64,000 nt of DNA. It comes from Deltaproteobacteria bacterium. Its GTDB lineage: Bacteria > Myxococcota > JADLHZ01. This document shows positions 36,121 through 45,109 of the stretch, piece by piece (position 1 is the first letter of the stretch; the number at the start of each line of letters is the position of its first letter). Under the pieces are notes generated by a model. That model saw only the letters and a program-made list of their open reading frames with translations. It made no database searches and was not told the origin of the DNA. The stretch is taken from contig JADLHZ010000004.1 of assembly GCA_020848545.1 (NCBI GenBank), positions 30,343 to 94,342 of the forward strand. Reading direction: 5' to 3'. The position numbers were made by a program, and so were the translations under genes.

Positions 36121-37176
36121 GTGCGCTTTGGTTGTGACATCGGGGGCGCCTTGCACCACCCTGGGCCGCAAAAGGAAAGCGCGCGGAGTGACCTGAGCGT
36201 CATTCTGCCCATCTACAACGAACGCGAGAACCTTTCGCCGCTCTTAGCCGAGATCGATGAAGCTTTGTCGGGGGCCGGGCTCAATTACGAGATCATCGCC
36301 GTCGACGACGGTAGCACCGATGGGAGCACCGCGGTGCTGAAGCAGCTGTGCGAAAAGAACCCGCGCGTGCGCGTGGTGCTCTTCCGCAGAAACGCCGGCC
36401 AAACCGCCGCATTCGACGCTGGCTTTCGCTACGCAACGGGACGCCTCGTCGTGACCATGGATTCAGATCGGCAGAACGACCCCCACGACATCCCGCGCAT
36501 GATCGAGATGCTCCAAGAAGGTCACTACGATCTGATCTCCGGCTGGCGAAAAAAGCGCAAGGATGGCGCCGTGCTGCGCCGGCTTCCGTCGCTCATCGCG
36601 AACTGGGTTATCCGCCGGGTGACCAAGACCAAGATCCACGACCTCGGTTGCTCGCTCAAAGTATACCGCCGCGAGATCACCGATGAGCTGAGACTCTACG
36701 GAGAGATGCACCGCTTTATCGCCCCGCTGGCTGAAGGAATCGGCGCCAAGGTTGGCGAGTTCGTCGTCAACCATCGCGCGCGTGAGGCCGGTACTTCGAA
36801 GTACGGCATTGCCCGCACCTTCAAAGTCGTCTTGGATCTCATCACCGTCTGGTTCTTGCGCAGCTACCAAACGAAGCCCATTTACGTCTTTGGCGGCGCC
36901 GGCGCGAGCATGCTCGGCGTCGGCTTCTTGCTCAGCCTGTACACGGTTTGGGAGAAGCTCACCCTCGACATCTACGTGCACAGAAACCCACTCTTCAGCG
37001 TCGCCATCATGCTGACGCTCATCGGGTTTCAGTTCCTCGGCATGGGGATCATCTCCGAGATCATCGTGCGCACCTATTTCGAGTCGCAGGACAAGCGCAT
37101 CTACTCGGTGGCCGAGCTCATCGGCTTCGAAGCGCAGCCGCTCGGCGGATCGATGGCGAAGACGAAGACGGGCTAG
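36121..37176 (+). CDS. Polyprenyl-phosphate-type GT2 glycosyltransferase (GtrB/ArnC-like)
   Basis: A 351-residue protein. LSVILPIYNERENLSPLL begins the GT2 domain near residue 25; AVDDGSTDGS and TMDSDRQNDPHDIP carry the nucleotide and metal sites. LGCSLKVYRREI and EGIGAKVGEFVVNHR are typical of GtrB and DPM1 relatives. Two membrane spans follow (about 255-280 and 290-315). It would transfer a sugar to undecaprenyl phosphate. A GTG at 36121 is the first in-frame start; the first 24 residues are poorly conserved, so the true start may be later. asnB follows after 3 bases. Confidence 0.87.
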   Translation: MRFGCDIGGALHHPGPQKESARSDLSVILPIYNERENLSPLLAEIDEALSGAGLNYEIIAVDDGSTDGSTAVLKQLCEKNPRVRVVLFRRNAGQTAAFDAGFRYATGRLVVTMDSDRQNDPHDIPRMIEMLQEGHYDLISGWRKKRKDGAVLRRLPSLIANWVIRRVTKTKIHDLGCSLKVYRREITDELRLYGEMHRFIAPLAEGIGAKVGEFVVNHRAREAGTSKYGIARTFKVVLDLITVWFLRSYQTKPIYVFGGAGASMLGVGFLLSLYTVWEKLTLDIYVHRNPLFSVAIMLTLIGFQFLGMGIISEIIVRTYFESQDKRIYSVAELIGFEAQPLGGSMAKTKTG

Positions 37177-37179
37177 CGC

Positions 37180-39084
37180 GTGTGCGGGATCGCCGGCTTC
37201 GTTCAGCAAGAGGAGCCGGATCCCCGCCTCCTCGGCGCCATGCTCCGGTCCATCGCGCATCGCGGGCCCGACGGCGAAGGCGAGCATCACGAGCGTGGAG
37301 GCGGCTATACGGTTGCGCTCGGCCACCGTCGCTTGTCGATCATCGACCTCGAAGGCGGACGCCAGCCCCTCACGACTGCCGCCGGCGACGCGACCATCGT
37401 TTTCAACGGTGAGCTGTTCAATTTTCAGGATCTGCGGCCGGGTCTAGAGCGTAGTGGGCGGGCGTTCGTCACCCGCAGCGATACGGAGGTCGTGGCGAAC
37501 CATTTCGCATTGCACGGCACGGCTGGACTCGGCGATCTCAATGGAATGCTCGCGTTCGCGATTTGGCAGCCAAGAGAGCAGCGGCTCACGCTCGTGCGCG
37601 ATCGCGCGGGAGTAAAGCCGCTCTACTATGCGCCCCTGCCCAGCGGAGGGATCGCGTTTGCTTCCGAGCTCACCGCATTGCTGGCCCACCCCGCCATCTC
37701 CCGACGGGTCGATGCGCAGGGCTTGGTCGACTACTTCTTTCACGACTACGTACAAGCGCCAACCACGCTGCTCGAGGGCGTCTACAAGCTACCGCCGGCA
37801 TGCTTTCTCGAGTGGCAGGGCGGCCGCATCGGCGAACCGCGACCGTTCTGGCAGCTACGCCAAACGGATCCGCTGCTCGCCAGGCGTCGCCACGTGGTGC
37901 TGGCCGACGAGACCCTGGAAAAGCTGGAGCGGGCCGTCACCCGACAGTTGGTTGCAGACGTGCCAATCGGCGTGTTTCTCAGCGGTGGGATCGATTCATC
38001 GATTGTCGCCGCTTTGGCGCAGCGGGGCTCGCCGCATCGGCTGCGCACCTTCTCGATTGGGTTTTCAGACAAGGCGTTCGACGAGAGCCGGTACGCGCGC
38101 CTCGTGGCCCAACACATCGGGTCAGATCACGTCGAGCGCACGATCGGGCCTAGCGATCTGCACGCGATCCTCCTGCCGGCGATCGATCATCTGGACGAGC
38201 CGCTCGCCGACCCATCCTTCATTCCTACCTACCTACTCTCGCGCCTGGCGTCCGAGCATGTGAAGGTGGTGCTTGGCGGCGATGGCGGCGACGAGCTCTT
38301 CGGCGGTTATCCGACGTACCGTGCGCATCGGATGGCCGCCGTTTACGCGGCCATCCCGAGGCGCCTGCGAGAGGCCGTCGTCGAACCGCTGGTGGCGTCG
38401 TTGAAGGTGCGATCGAGCCATCAAAGCTTCGAGTGGAAAGCGAAGCACTTCGCGCTCCGTTTCGACGACGATCCGGTTTGGCGCCACTTGCGCTGGCTGT
38501 CGAACACCGACTTGCCGGATCTCGCCCGAGCGCTCAGCGCCGGCCGTGGGGCTCGCCCGACGAACCTCACGCGATCCGTCGCATCGCTACCGGCCGACGG
38601 TAACCGCTTCTTGGCGCTCGACTTTCTCACCTACCTGCCGGGCTCGGTGCTCGCCAAAGTCGACCGTGCCTCGATGGCGCACGGCCTCGAAGTGCGACCA
38701 CCGTTTCTCGACAACGAGCTCGTCGACTGGGCCTTCTCGCTGCCTGCGTCCCTCAAGCTGCGCGGCGACAGCGGCAAGTACCTCCTCAAACTCGCGGCGA
38801 GCCGGCATCTGCCGGCCGAGATCATCCACCGAAAGAAGAAAGGCTTCGGCATCCCGCTCGTGGCTTGGATGTGGGGGCCGCTGCGCGGCGCGGTCGAGTC
38901 GGTGCTGCGCGAGTCGCCTGCCTGGGACCTCGGCTTGCTCGAGCAACCGGTGTTCGCGGGCTGGCACGACGCGCACCAAGCACGCCGCGCGGACCACTCG
39001 CGCTCGCTCTGGGCATTGCTCGTGCTCGATCGCTGGCTGCGCCGACGAGACCGCGACAACAGCGCCTTGCGGCAGGTTGCGTGA
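37180..39084 (+). CDS. asnB: Asparagine synthetase, glutamine-hydrolysing
   Basis: A 634-residue class II amidotransferase. The nucleophile Cys2 follows directly after the GTG start (MCGIAGF), and the glutaminase domain covers about 1-210 with IAHRGPDG and LGHRRLSIIDLEGG. The synthetase domain has the PPi loop FLSGGIDSS near 267-275, SIGF and GGDGGDELFGGY. Homologues in O-antigen loci (WbpS type) are thought to amidate sugar carboxylates, and a uronate from ugd would be a fitting substrate; that is inference. It lies 3 bases after a GT2 gene. Confidence 0.93.
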   Translation: MCGIAGFVQQEEPDPRLLGAMLRSIAHRGPDGEGEHHERGGGYTVALGHRRLSIIDLEGGRQPLTTAAGDATIVFNGELFNFQDLRPGLERSGRAFVTRSDTEVVANHFALHGTAGLGDLNGMLAFAIWQPREQRLTLVRDRAGVKPLYYAPLPSGGIAFASELTALLAHPAISRRVDAQGLVDYFFHDYVQAPTTLLEGVYKLPPACFLEWQGGRIGEPRPFWQLRQTDPLLARRRHVVLADETLEKLERAVTRQLVADVPIGVFLSGGIDSSIVAALAQRGSPHRLRTFSIGFSDKAFDESRYARLVAQHIGSDHVERTIGPSDLHAILLPAIDHLDEPLADPSFIPTYLLSRLASEHVKVVLGGDGGDELFGGYPTYRAHRMAAVYAAIPRRLREAVVEPLVASLKVRSSHQSFEWKAKHFALRFDDDPVWRHLRWLSNTDLPDLARALSAGRGARPTNLTRSVASLPADGNRFLALDFLTYLPGSVLAKVDRASMAHGLEVRPPFLDNELVDWAFSLPASLKLRGDSGKYLLKLAASRHLPAEIIHRKKKGFGIPLVAWMWGPLRGAVESVLRESPAWDLGLLEQPVFAGWHDAHQARRADHSRSLWALLVLDRWLRRRDRDNSALRQVA

Positions 39085-39152
39085 CGAACGAGCCCTTTCT
39101 CATCGGTCACGGCTATGCCCGCATCGGCGAAAACGTCTACCGGCGGCCCTAG
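39081..39152 (+). CDS. 23-codon ORF coupled to asnB, possible 5' gene stub
   Basis: A GTG at 39081 overlapping the asnB stop (GTGA) opens a short frame, MTNEPFLIGHGYARIGENV and four more residues, ending in TAG at 39150-39152. The peptide resembles the start of a real protein rather than random sequence. It is the second such stub at an operon end in this window. Function is unknown, and it may not be translated usefully. Confidence 0.35.
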   Translation: MTNEPFLIGHGYARIGENVYRRP

Positions 39153-39211
39153 CGCCGACAAATCAGATACGCTATGAGCGCGGCGTTTTCACACCCTTCA
39201 TGAGGTGAGTC

Positions 39212-39922
39212 ATGACCCACGCCGACAAGATCAAGATCTTCCTCGACACGTCCGACAAGCAGCAAATGCTCGAGTTCCTGAAGAACCCGAAGGTGCAAGG
39301 CTTCACCACCAACCCTTCGCTCATGCGAAAAGCCGGTGTCACCGACTACAAGGCCTTCTGCAAAGACATCCTCACGAACATTACCGACAAGCCCATCTCG
39401 TTCGAGGTCTTTGCCGACGACTTTGCGAACATGGCGCGCCAAGCCAAAGAGATCGCCACTTGGGGCAAGAACGTCTACGTGAAGATCCCGGTGACCAACA
39501 GCAAGCGCGAGCCGGCTTACGGACTCATCAAAGAGCTTTCGCACAGTGGAATCAAGCTCAACGTAACGGCGGTTTTCACGGTGCAACAGACCTTCGACGT
39601 GGTTCATGCCGTCAAGGGCGGCGCGCCGAGCGTCGTCAGCATCTTCGCCGGCCGCATCGCTGACGCGGGCCGTGACCCAAAGCCGATCATGACGGCGGCT
39701 CGCGAGATCTGCAACCTCGACTCGAACATCGAGCTGCTCTGGGCATCGAGCCGTGAAGCGCTTAACATCATCGAGGCTGAGCAGTCGGGTTGCCACATCA
39801 TTACCGTCACGCCGGACCTGGTGAAGAAGACGGCGTCGTTCGGTAAAGATCTCGCGCAGTTCAGCCTGGAGACGGTGCAGATGTTCAAAAACGACGCTGA
39901 GGCGGCAGGGTACCAGCTGTGA
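39212..39922 (+). CDS. Transaldolase / fructose-6-phosphate aldolase family protein
   Basis: A 236-residue class I aldolase of the small transaldolase (TalC/FSA) group. KIFLDTSDKQQM opens the barrel, VQGFTTNPSLMRKAG is the family signature, and the Schiff-base Lys lies in VYVKIPVTN near 93. The ATG at 39212 has a strong GAGGTGAG ribosome site just upstream. It is the first gene of a long overlapping operon and overlaps gmhA by GTGA. As transaldolases make sedoheptulose-7-phosphate, the substrate of GmhA, it may supply heptose synthesis directly; the activity itself is inferred. Confidence 0.9.
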   Translation: MTHADKIKIFLDTSDKQQMLEFLKNPKVQGFTTNPSLMRKAGVTDYKAFCKDILTNITDKPISFEVFADDFANMARQAKEIATWGKNVYVKIPVTNSKREPAYGLIKELSHSGIKLNVTAVFTVQQTFDVVHAVKGGAPSVVSIFAGRIADAGRDPKPIMTAAREICNLDSNIELLWASSREALNIIEAEQSGCHIITVTPDLVKKTASFGKDLAQFSLETVQMFKNDAEAAGYQL

Positions 39923-40518
39923 GCGCGTTCTCAGCGCAATTCATCGAAGAGACGGTCAAGGTCCTCCAGGGAATCGACACGACGGCGATTGAAAAGGTCG
40001 CCGAGAAGCTGGCGCACGTGCGCGATCGTGGTGGTCGCCTGTTCATCTTGGGCGTCGGAGGCTCCGCCGGCCATGCGAGCCACGCGGTCAACGACTTCCG
40101 CAAGATCTGCGGCCTCGAGTCGTACACGCCCACGGACAACGCCAGCGAGCTCACCGCGCGGATCAACGACGAGGGCTGGGATTCCTGCTTCGCCGAGTGG
40201 CTCAAGGGCTCGCGCATCGGCAACAAGGACGGCGTCCTCGTCTTCTCGGTCGGCGGCGGCAACAAGGAAAAAAACGTCTCCGTCAACTTGGTGCGCGCCC
40301 TCGACGTCGCCAAGGACGTGGGGGCCGCGATCACTGGCATCGTCGGCAAAGATGGCGGTCACACGCACAAGGTCGCCGACGCGTGCGTGGTGATCCCGCC
40401 GCTCTTTGCGGATCGCATCACGCCGCACACCGAAGGCCTCGCTGCCGTCGTCTGGCATTTGCTCGTCAGCCACCCCCTCTTGAAGGCGAAACCGACGAAG
40501 TGGGAATCGACGAAGTGA
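39919..40518 (+). CDS. gmhA: SIS-domain sugar-phosphate isomerase, GmhA-like
   Basis: A 199-residue SIS protein. The phosphosugar-binding loop is LGVGGSAGHASHAVNDFRK near 38-56, with VFSVGGGNKEKNVS and TGIVGKDGGHTHKVADAC following. Length and placement fit sedoheptulose-7-phosphate isomerase, which begins GDP- and ADP-heptose synthesis. The sequence is divergent from the E. coli type, so the name rests partly on the adjacent transaldolase and on hddA two genes downstream. It starts at a GTG inside the transaldolase stop and overlaps the next gene by GTGA. Confidence 0.8.
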   Translation: MSAFSAQFIEETVKVLQGIDTTAIEKVAEKLAHVRDRGGRLFILGVGGSAGHASHAVNDFRKICGLESYTPTDNASELTARINDEGWDSCFAEWLKGSRIGNKDGVLVFSVGGGNKEKNVSVNLVRALDVAKDVGAAITGIVGKDGGHTHKVADACVVIPPLFADRITPHTEGLAAVVWHLLVSHPLLKAKPTKWESTK

Positions 40519-41492
40519 GCGATCGCTACTTCATCGTCGGCGGGGCCGGCTTCATCGGGAGCCACTTCACCGACCGCCTGCTCTCGACGCGCGAGACGAA
40601 GAAGGTGACGCTCTACGACAACTTCTCGTCAGGCCGCGAGTGGCACTACGCGCAGCACGCAAAGGACGACCGGTTCAGCGTCGTTCGCGGCGATGTCAAG
40701 GAACTCGACAAGCTGCGTGGCGCCATGAACGGCCACGACGTCGTCATTCACCTCGCCTCGAACCCGGACATCGCCAAGGCGGTGACCGAGCCGACCATCG
40801 ACTTTTACGAAGGCACGCTGCTCACGAACAACGTGGTAGAAGCGATGCGCACCTCCAGCGCCAAGCGCTTGCTCTACGCCTCGGGCAGCGGCGTTTATGG
40901 CGATCTCGGCGACAAAGAGGCGCAGGAGGATCACGGCCCGCTGCTTCCCATCTCAACCTACGGGGCGAGCAAGCTCGCGGGCGAAGCGTTGATCATGAGC
41001 TACTGCTTCATGTTCGGCCTGACGGCGTGCGCGTTTCGCTTCGGCAACGTGGTGGGTCCGCGGCAGACGCACGGTGTCGGATTCGACTTCGCGCGCCGGC
41101 TGATCGCCGATCCCACCCGCCTGCGTGTCTTGGGCGATGGCTCACAGTCAAAGTCGTACATCCACGTGGAGGACGTCGTGCGTGCCGTGCTGACCGCGCA
41201 CACGAAGACCGCGGCCGCCTTTCAGGTCTACAACGTGGCCACCGGCGACTACATCACCGTCAAGGAGATCGCCGAGCTCGCTGTCGAGTGTGTGGGAGCG
41301 AAGCGCACGACCTTCGAGTACACCGGCGGCGATCGCGGCTGGAAAGGCGACGTTCCCGTTGTGCGGCTCAATACTGATCGCATCAAGGCGACTGGCTGGC
41401 GGTGCGAACGCACGTCCAAAGCTGCGCTCGATGCTTCCATTCGATCGATGATTGACGACGTGCGCGCCGGCCGAATCGAGAAACACACATGA
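40515..41492 (+). CDS. NAD-dependent sugar epimerase/dehydratase
   Basis: A 325-residue extended short-chain dehydrogenase. FIVGGAGFIGSH near 6-17 binds NAD, YASGSGVYGD has the Ser, and YGASKLAGE gives YxxxK. RFGNVVGPRQTHGV and SKSYIHVEDVV are conserved. It sits between gmhA and hddA with 4-base overlaps on both sides, so it may act on a heptose or its nucleotide derivative. A general UDP-hexose 4-epimerase role is equally compatible with the motifs. Confidence 0.83.
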   Translation: MSDRYFIVGGAGFIGSHFTDRLLSTRETKKVTLYDNFSSGREWHYAQHAKDDRFSVVRGDVKELDKLRGAMNGHDVVIHLASNPDIAKAVTEPTIDFYEGTLLTNNVVEAMRTSSAKRLLYASGSGVYGDLGDKEAQEDHGPLLPISTYGASKLAGEALIMSYCFMFGLTACAFRFGNVVGPRQTHGVGFDFARRLIADPTRLRVLGDGSQSKSYIHVEDVVRAVLTAHTKTAAAFQVYNVATGDYITVKEIAELAVECVGAKRTTFEYTGGDRGWKGDVPVVRLNTDRIKATGWRCERTSKAALDASIRSMIDDVRAGRIEKHT

Positions 41493-42466
41493 TCATCGCA
41501 CGCAGCCCGCTCCGTGTTTCGCTCGGCGGCGGAGGCACCGATTTGCCGTCCTACTATCGTGAGCACGGCGGCTTCTTGGTCGCAGGCGCGATCGACAAAT
41601 ACGTCTATGTGACCGTGCACGACACCTTCTTGAAGCAGATGCTCGTGCGTTACTCGCAGATCGAGTGGGTGAATCACCGCAGCGAGATCAAGCACCCGAT
41701 CATCCGCGAAGCGTTGCAGCTGCTCGACGTTCGCGAGGTGAACCTCGAGATCACGACCATCGCAGATATCCCAGCAGGCACGGGGCTGGGCTCATCGGGC
41801 AGCTTCACGACCGCGCTCTTGAAAGCGCTGTACAAGTACAAGCGCGCTTTCGTGCAGTCGGGCGAGCTGGCCGAACAGGCGTGCCACATCGAGCTCGATC
41901 TCCTGGGCGAGCCAATCGGCAAGCAGGATCAATACATCGCGGCGTTTGGCGGGCTGTCGGTGTTCGAATTCGAAAAATCCGGGAAGGTGAACGTCCGGCC
42001 GCTGCGCGTCAGCGAAGAGACCTATCATCGCTTGCACGACAACTTGCTGATGTTTTCGACCGGTACGATTCGCTCGGCGTCGGCGGTCTTGAAGGATCAG
42101 AACGAGAAGACCAAGGCGTCGGACAAAACCATGCTCGACAACCTGCACTACAACAAAGAGCTCGGCTACAAGAGCTTGGATGCGCTCGAGAGCGGCGACC
42201 TCGTCGGGTTCGGCCGGCTCATGCACGACCATTGGGAGAACAAGAAGAAGCGCACGAGCGGCATGTCGAGCGGCGACATCGATCGCTGGTACGCTATCGC
42301 GCTCGAGCACGGCGCCATCGGGGGCAAGGTCATCGGCGCAGGCGGCGGTGGGTTCCTGATGTTCTACACCGAGAAGCCCGGTCAGCTGCGCGAGGCGATG
42401 CGCAAGGAAGGTCTTTTCGAGCTGCGCTTCGGCTTCGACTTCGACGGGACGAAGCTCCTAGGGTGA
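41489..42466 (+). CDS. hddA: D-glycero-D-manno-heptose 7-phosphate kinase (GHMP family)
   Basis: A 325-residue GHMP kinase. ARSPLRVSLGGGGTDLPSYY at the N terminus is the HddA form of motif 1, GTGLGSSGSFTTALL is the ATP loop (motif 2), and KVIGAGGGGFLMFY is motif 3. It would phosphorylate C1 of heptose-7-phosphate, between GmhA and GmhB. The ATG overlaps the upstream stop (ATGA), and its own stop overlaps the next GT2 start. Confidence 0.92.
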   Translation: MIIARSPLRVSLGGGGTDLPSYYREHGGFLVAGAIDKYVYVTVHDTFLKQMLVRYSQIEWVNHRSEIKHPIIREALQLLDVREVNLEITTIADIPAGTGLGSSGSFTTALLKALYKYKRAFVQSGELAEQACHIELDLLGEPIGKQDQYIAAFGGLSVFEFEKSGKVNVRPLRVSEETYHRLHDNLLMFSTGTIRSASAVLKDQNEKTKASDKTMLDNLHYNKELGYKSLDALESGDLVGFGRLMHDHWENKKKRTSGMSSGDIDRWYAIALEHGAIGGKVIGAGGGGFLMFYTEKPGQLREAMRKEGLFELRFGFDFDGTKLLG

Positions 42467-43686
42467 ACACCATGCAGATGGCGGTAGATCCGGAAGTGAG
42501 ATTGCTGGTGCCGGCGGACGACTGCCCGGAGCCGGAGATCTCGATCGTGGTACCGGCGCTGAACGAAGCATTGACGATCGGCGACTTCATCGATTGGTGC
42601 CAGCAGGGCCTGCGCGAAGCGGGTGTGCAAGGCGAGATCTTGATCATAGACAGCTCGAGCGACAACACAGCGGAGATCGCGATCGGCAAGGGCGCACGCG
42701 TGCTCCGAACGCCCAAGCGCGGGCTTGGCAGGGCGTACATTGATTCGAAGCCTTTCATCCGGGGCAAGTTCTTGATCCTCGGCGACTGCGACTGCACCTA
42801 CGATTTTCGCGAGCTCAAACCGTTCGTCGACGCCTATCGCAAGGGCTACGAATACGTGATGGGATCGCGCTTCAAGGGGCGCATCGACGAAGGCGCGATG
42901 CCTCCGCTTCACCGGTACTTCGGTACGCCCGTGACGACGTGGATCCTCAACCGAATTTTCCGGAGCAAGTTCTCAGACATCCACTGCGGCATGCGCGGCA
43001 TTTCCCGCGACGCATTCATGCGGCTGAACCTCCAGTCGCAGTCGTGGGAGTACGCGTCTGAGATGGTGATCAAGAGCGTCCACTTGGACTTGCGAACCAC
43101 CGAGGTACCTATCCACTTCCTGAAGGATCGAGAGGGGCGGCTGAGCCATCACCGGCGATCCGGGTGGTTCTCGCCATGGCACGCAGGGTGGATCAACCTG
43201 AAGGCGATGTTCACGTACGGTGCGGACTACTTTCTCTACCGCCCGGGCTGGCTCCTACTCCTCGCGGGCTTGGCCTGCGTGCTCCCCCTGCTCGGGGGCC
43301 CACTCGATCTTGGCCGCGTAACGCTCTCGCTCAACTGGATGCTCTTCGGCCTGACGCTGGCAACGCTTGGCTTGCAATGCGTCTACACCGGCGTGGTCGC
43401 GCAGGTGCTTTACGATCCGACCGGACGCGTTCTCTCGCGGTGGATCCAACGCTACGCCTATGATCGCGCGGTAATCGGCAGCGGTCTCTTGTTCGTCGCC
43501 GGTGTCGCGCTCTGCGTGCCGTTCGTGCTCGAATACGTGCAGGGTAACTTCCGCCTGGACGCTGGCGTCACTGGGGCCAACTACCTCGCGGTCGGCGGCC
43601 TGCTTGCCATTGTCTCGGGCTTCATGTCGTTCACCTTTACGCTCGTATTGCATGCCTTGGCGGCGTCTCGGCGGAGCATCGCGTGA
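42463..43686 (+). CDS. GT2 glycosyltransferase with C-terminal membrane domain
   Basis: A 407-residue protein of the DPM-synthase-like group. EISIVVPALNEALTIGDF is near 25-42, DSSSDNTAEIA replaces the common DDGS loop, and LGDCDCTYDF carries the metal site. HCGMRGISRDAF and HRRSGWFSPWHAGW are conserved in relatives. Four hydrophobic stretches lie in the last 160 residues. It starts with a GTG overlapping hddA and probably transfers a sugar, perhaps the heptose, to a polyprenyl carrier. Confidence 0.85.
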   Translation: MNTMQMAVDPEVRLLVPADDCPEPEISIVVPALNEALTIGDFIDWCQQGLREAGVQGEILIIDSSSDNTAEIAIGKGARVLRTPKRGLGRAYIDSKPFIRGKFLILGDCDCTYDFRELKPFVDAYRKGYEYVMGSRFKGRIDEGAMPPLHRYFGTPVTTWILNRIFRSKFSDIHCGMRGISRDAFMRLNLQSQSWEYASEMVIKSVHLDLRTTEVPIHFLKDREGRLSHHRRSGWFSPWHAGWINLKAMFTYGADYFLYRPGWLLLLAGLACVLPLLGGPLDLGRVTLSLNWMLFGLTLATLGLQCVYTGVVAQVLYDPTGRVLSRWIQRYAYDRAVIGSGLLFVAGVALCVPFVLEYVQGNFRLDAGVTGANYLAVGGLLAIVSGFMSFTFTLVLHALAASRRSIA

Positions 43687-44336
43687 GCCGGACCGCTTCG
43701 TTTGGCGAAAAGCATGCGCTCACAGTAGTGGATCGCTTCGGCGTCTGGCTCTCACACCGGCAGATCCACCGTTGGGTGAAACGCTTCGACGGGCTCGTCG
43801 TGGGCGACTTCGGCTGCGGGTTCGACGCGAAGATCACGCGCCCGCTGCTCGATCGGGTGCAAAAAGCATATCTCGCCGACGTCTCGCTCGCGCCGGATTT
43901 GCTCGCTCAGCCAAAGGTGACGCCGCTGCTCGGCCGACTGCCGCACTCGCTTCAGAGCGCACCGAGCGACACCTTCGACGCGATCCTGTGCGTGTCCGTA
44001 CTCGAGCACCTCGACGACCCGCGCGGCATGCTCCGGCAGATCCACCGTCTCCTGAAACCCGGCGGGACCGCGCTCATCAACGTGCCCTCCTGGCGAGGAA
44101 AATTTTTCCTGGAGCTCTCTGCGTTTCGCTTGGGGCTGAGCCCGAAGGAAGAGATGGACGACCACAAGATCTACTACGACGTGCGCGACCTCTGGCCGCT
44201 GCTCGTCGAGGCGGGTTTCCTTCCGAGCCGCATCCATTGCATGCACCACAAGTTTGGACTGAACACCTTCGCCGCGTGCATGAAGCACGAGAACGAGTCG
44301 GCGCCTCGGCTCGCAACGCTGACGGGAGTCGCATGA
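43683..44336 (+). CDS. Class I SAM-dependent methyltransferase
   Basis: A 217-residue methyltransferase with GDFGCGFDAKITRPLL near 41-56, VSVLEHLDDPRGML and LLKPGGTALINVPSW. GTG start inside the previous stop. It has no membrane span. With the next gene, also a methyltransferase, it could modify sugars of the heptose branch, but the substrate is not evident. Confidence 0.85.
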   Translation: MSRTASFGEKHALTVVDRFGVWLSHRQIHRWVKRFDGLVVGDFGCGFDAKITRPLLDRVQKAYLADVSLAPDLLAQPKVTPLLGRLPHSLQSAPSDTFDAILCVSVLEHLDDPRGMLRQIHRLLKPGGTALINVPSWRGKFFLELSAFRLGLSPKEEMDDHKIYYDVRDLWPLLVEAGFLPSRIHCMHHKFGLNTFAACMKHENESAPRLATLTGVA

Positions 44337-45109
44337 ACGCCGCAGCGCCACTGGCAGACGATTGGGAGCAGCACTGGGCGAACTACCACAGCGCCGCGCA
44401 GCTGAACCCCGCTCACAAATATCGCCGTAAGCTGATCGTCGGCGCCGTGCAGGCGAGTCGGAGTCACGGCGAACGTGGAGCAGACCCCCTTCGCATCATC
44501 GACGTCGGCTGTGGGCCCGGCGACGTGCTCTGCGATCTGCGTCGTGCCTTTCCCTACGCCGAGCTCGTTGGCTTCGACAACAGTCAAGGGGCGCTCAGCC
44601 TCGCCGCCGCCCGCGTCACGTCGCTGAAGGTCGTGCGCAAAGACTTCTCGCTTCCGAAAATGATACCGCAGGATCTCACCGGTTGGGCGACGCACGTCGT
44701 CTGCTCCGAGGTCCTCGAGCACCTCGACAAGCCGGAGATTGTGGTCGGCGAAATCAAAAAGGCGCTCGCGCCCGGCGGCCGAGCGATCATCACGGTGCCC
44801 GGTGGCCCGCGCACCGCGTTCGACATTCACATCGGCCACCGCCGACACTACACGCCGGCATCGCTGCGGGATCTGCTCGCGCCGGCCGGCTTCGCATCAC
44901 TGGACATCTTCGCGGCGGGCTTTCCGTTCTTCAACCTGTACAGGCTGGCGGTGCTCGTGAGCGGTCGGCATGTGGCCCATGCGGTTGGCAGCGACGATGG
45001 CGTCTCCGGTCTTGCCACGGCAGGGATGGGCCTCTTCAGCGAGCTCTTCCGACTCAACTTCGATCGTTCGCGCTTCGGCTGGCAGATCTTCGCCATCGCC
45101 TCGGCATGA
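44333..45109 (+). CDS. Class I SAM-dependent methyltransferase
   Basis: A 258-residue methyltransferase. IIDVGCGPGDVLCDL near 54-68 binds SAM, SEVLEHLDKPEIVV and LAPGGRAIITVPGG follow, and FDIHIGHRRHYTP resembles the substrate-side loop seen in glycan methyltransferases. The ATG overlaps the upstream stop (ATGA) and its stop overlaps the giant membrane protein's ATG. The longer ORF from 43502 is a shadow of the two preceding genes. Confidence 0.87.
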   Translation: MNAAAPLADDWEQHWANYHSAAQLNPAHKYRRKLIVGAVQASRSHGERGADPLRIIDVGCGPGDVLCDLRRAFPYAELVGFDNSQGALSLAAARVTSLKVVRKDFSLPKMIPQDLTGWATHVVCSEVLEHLDKPEIVVGEIKKALAPGGRAIITVPGGPRTAFDIHIGHRRHYTPASLRDLLAPAGFASLDIFAAGFPFFNLYRLAVLVSGRHVAHAVGSDDGVSGLATAGMGLFSELFRLNFDRSRFGWQIFAIASA

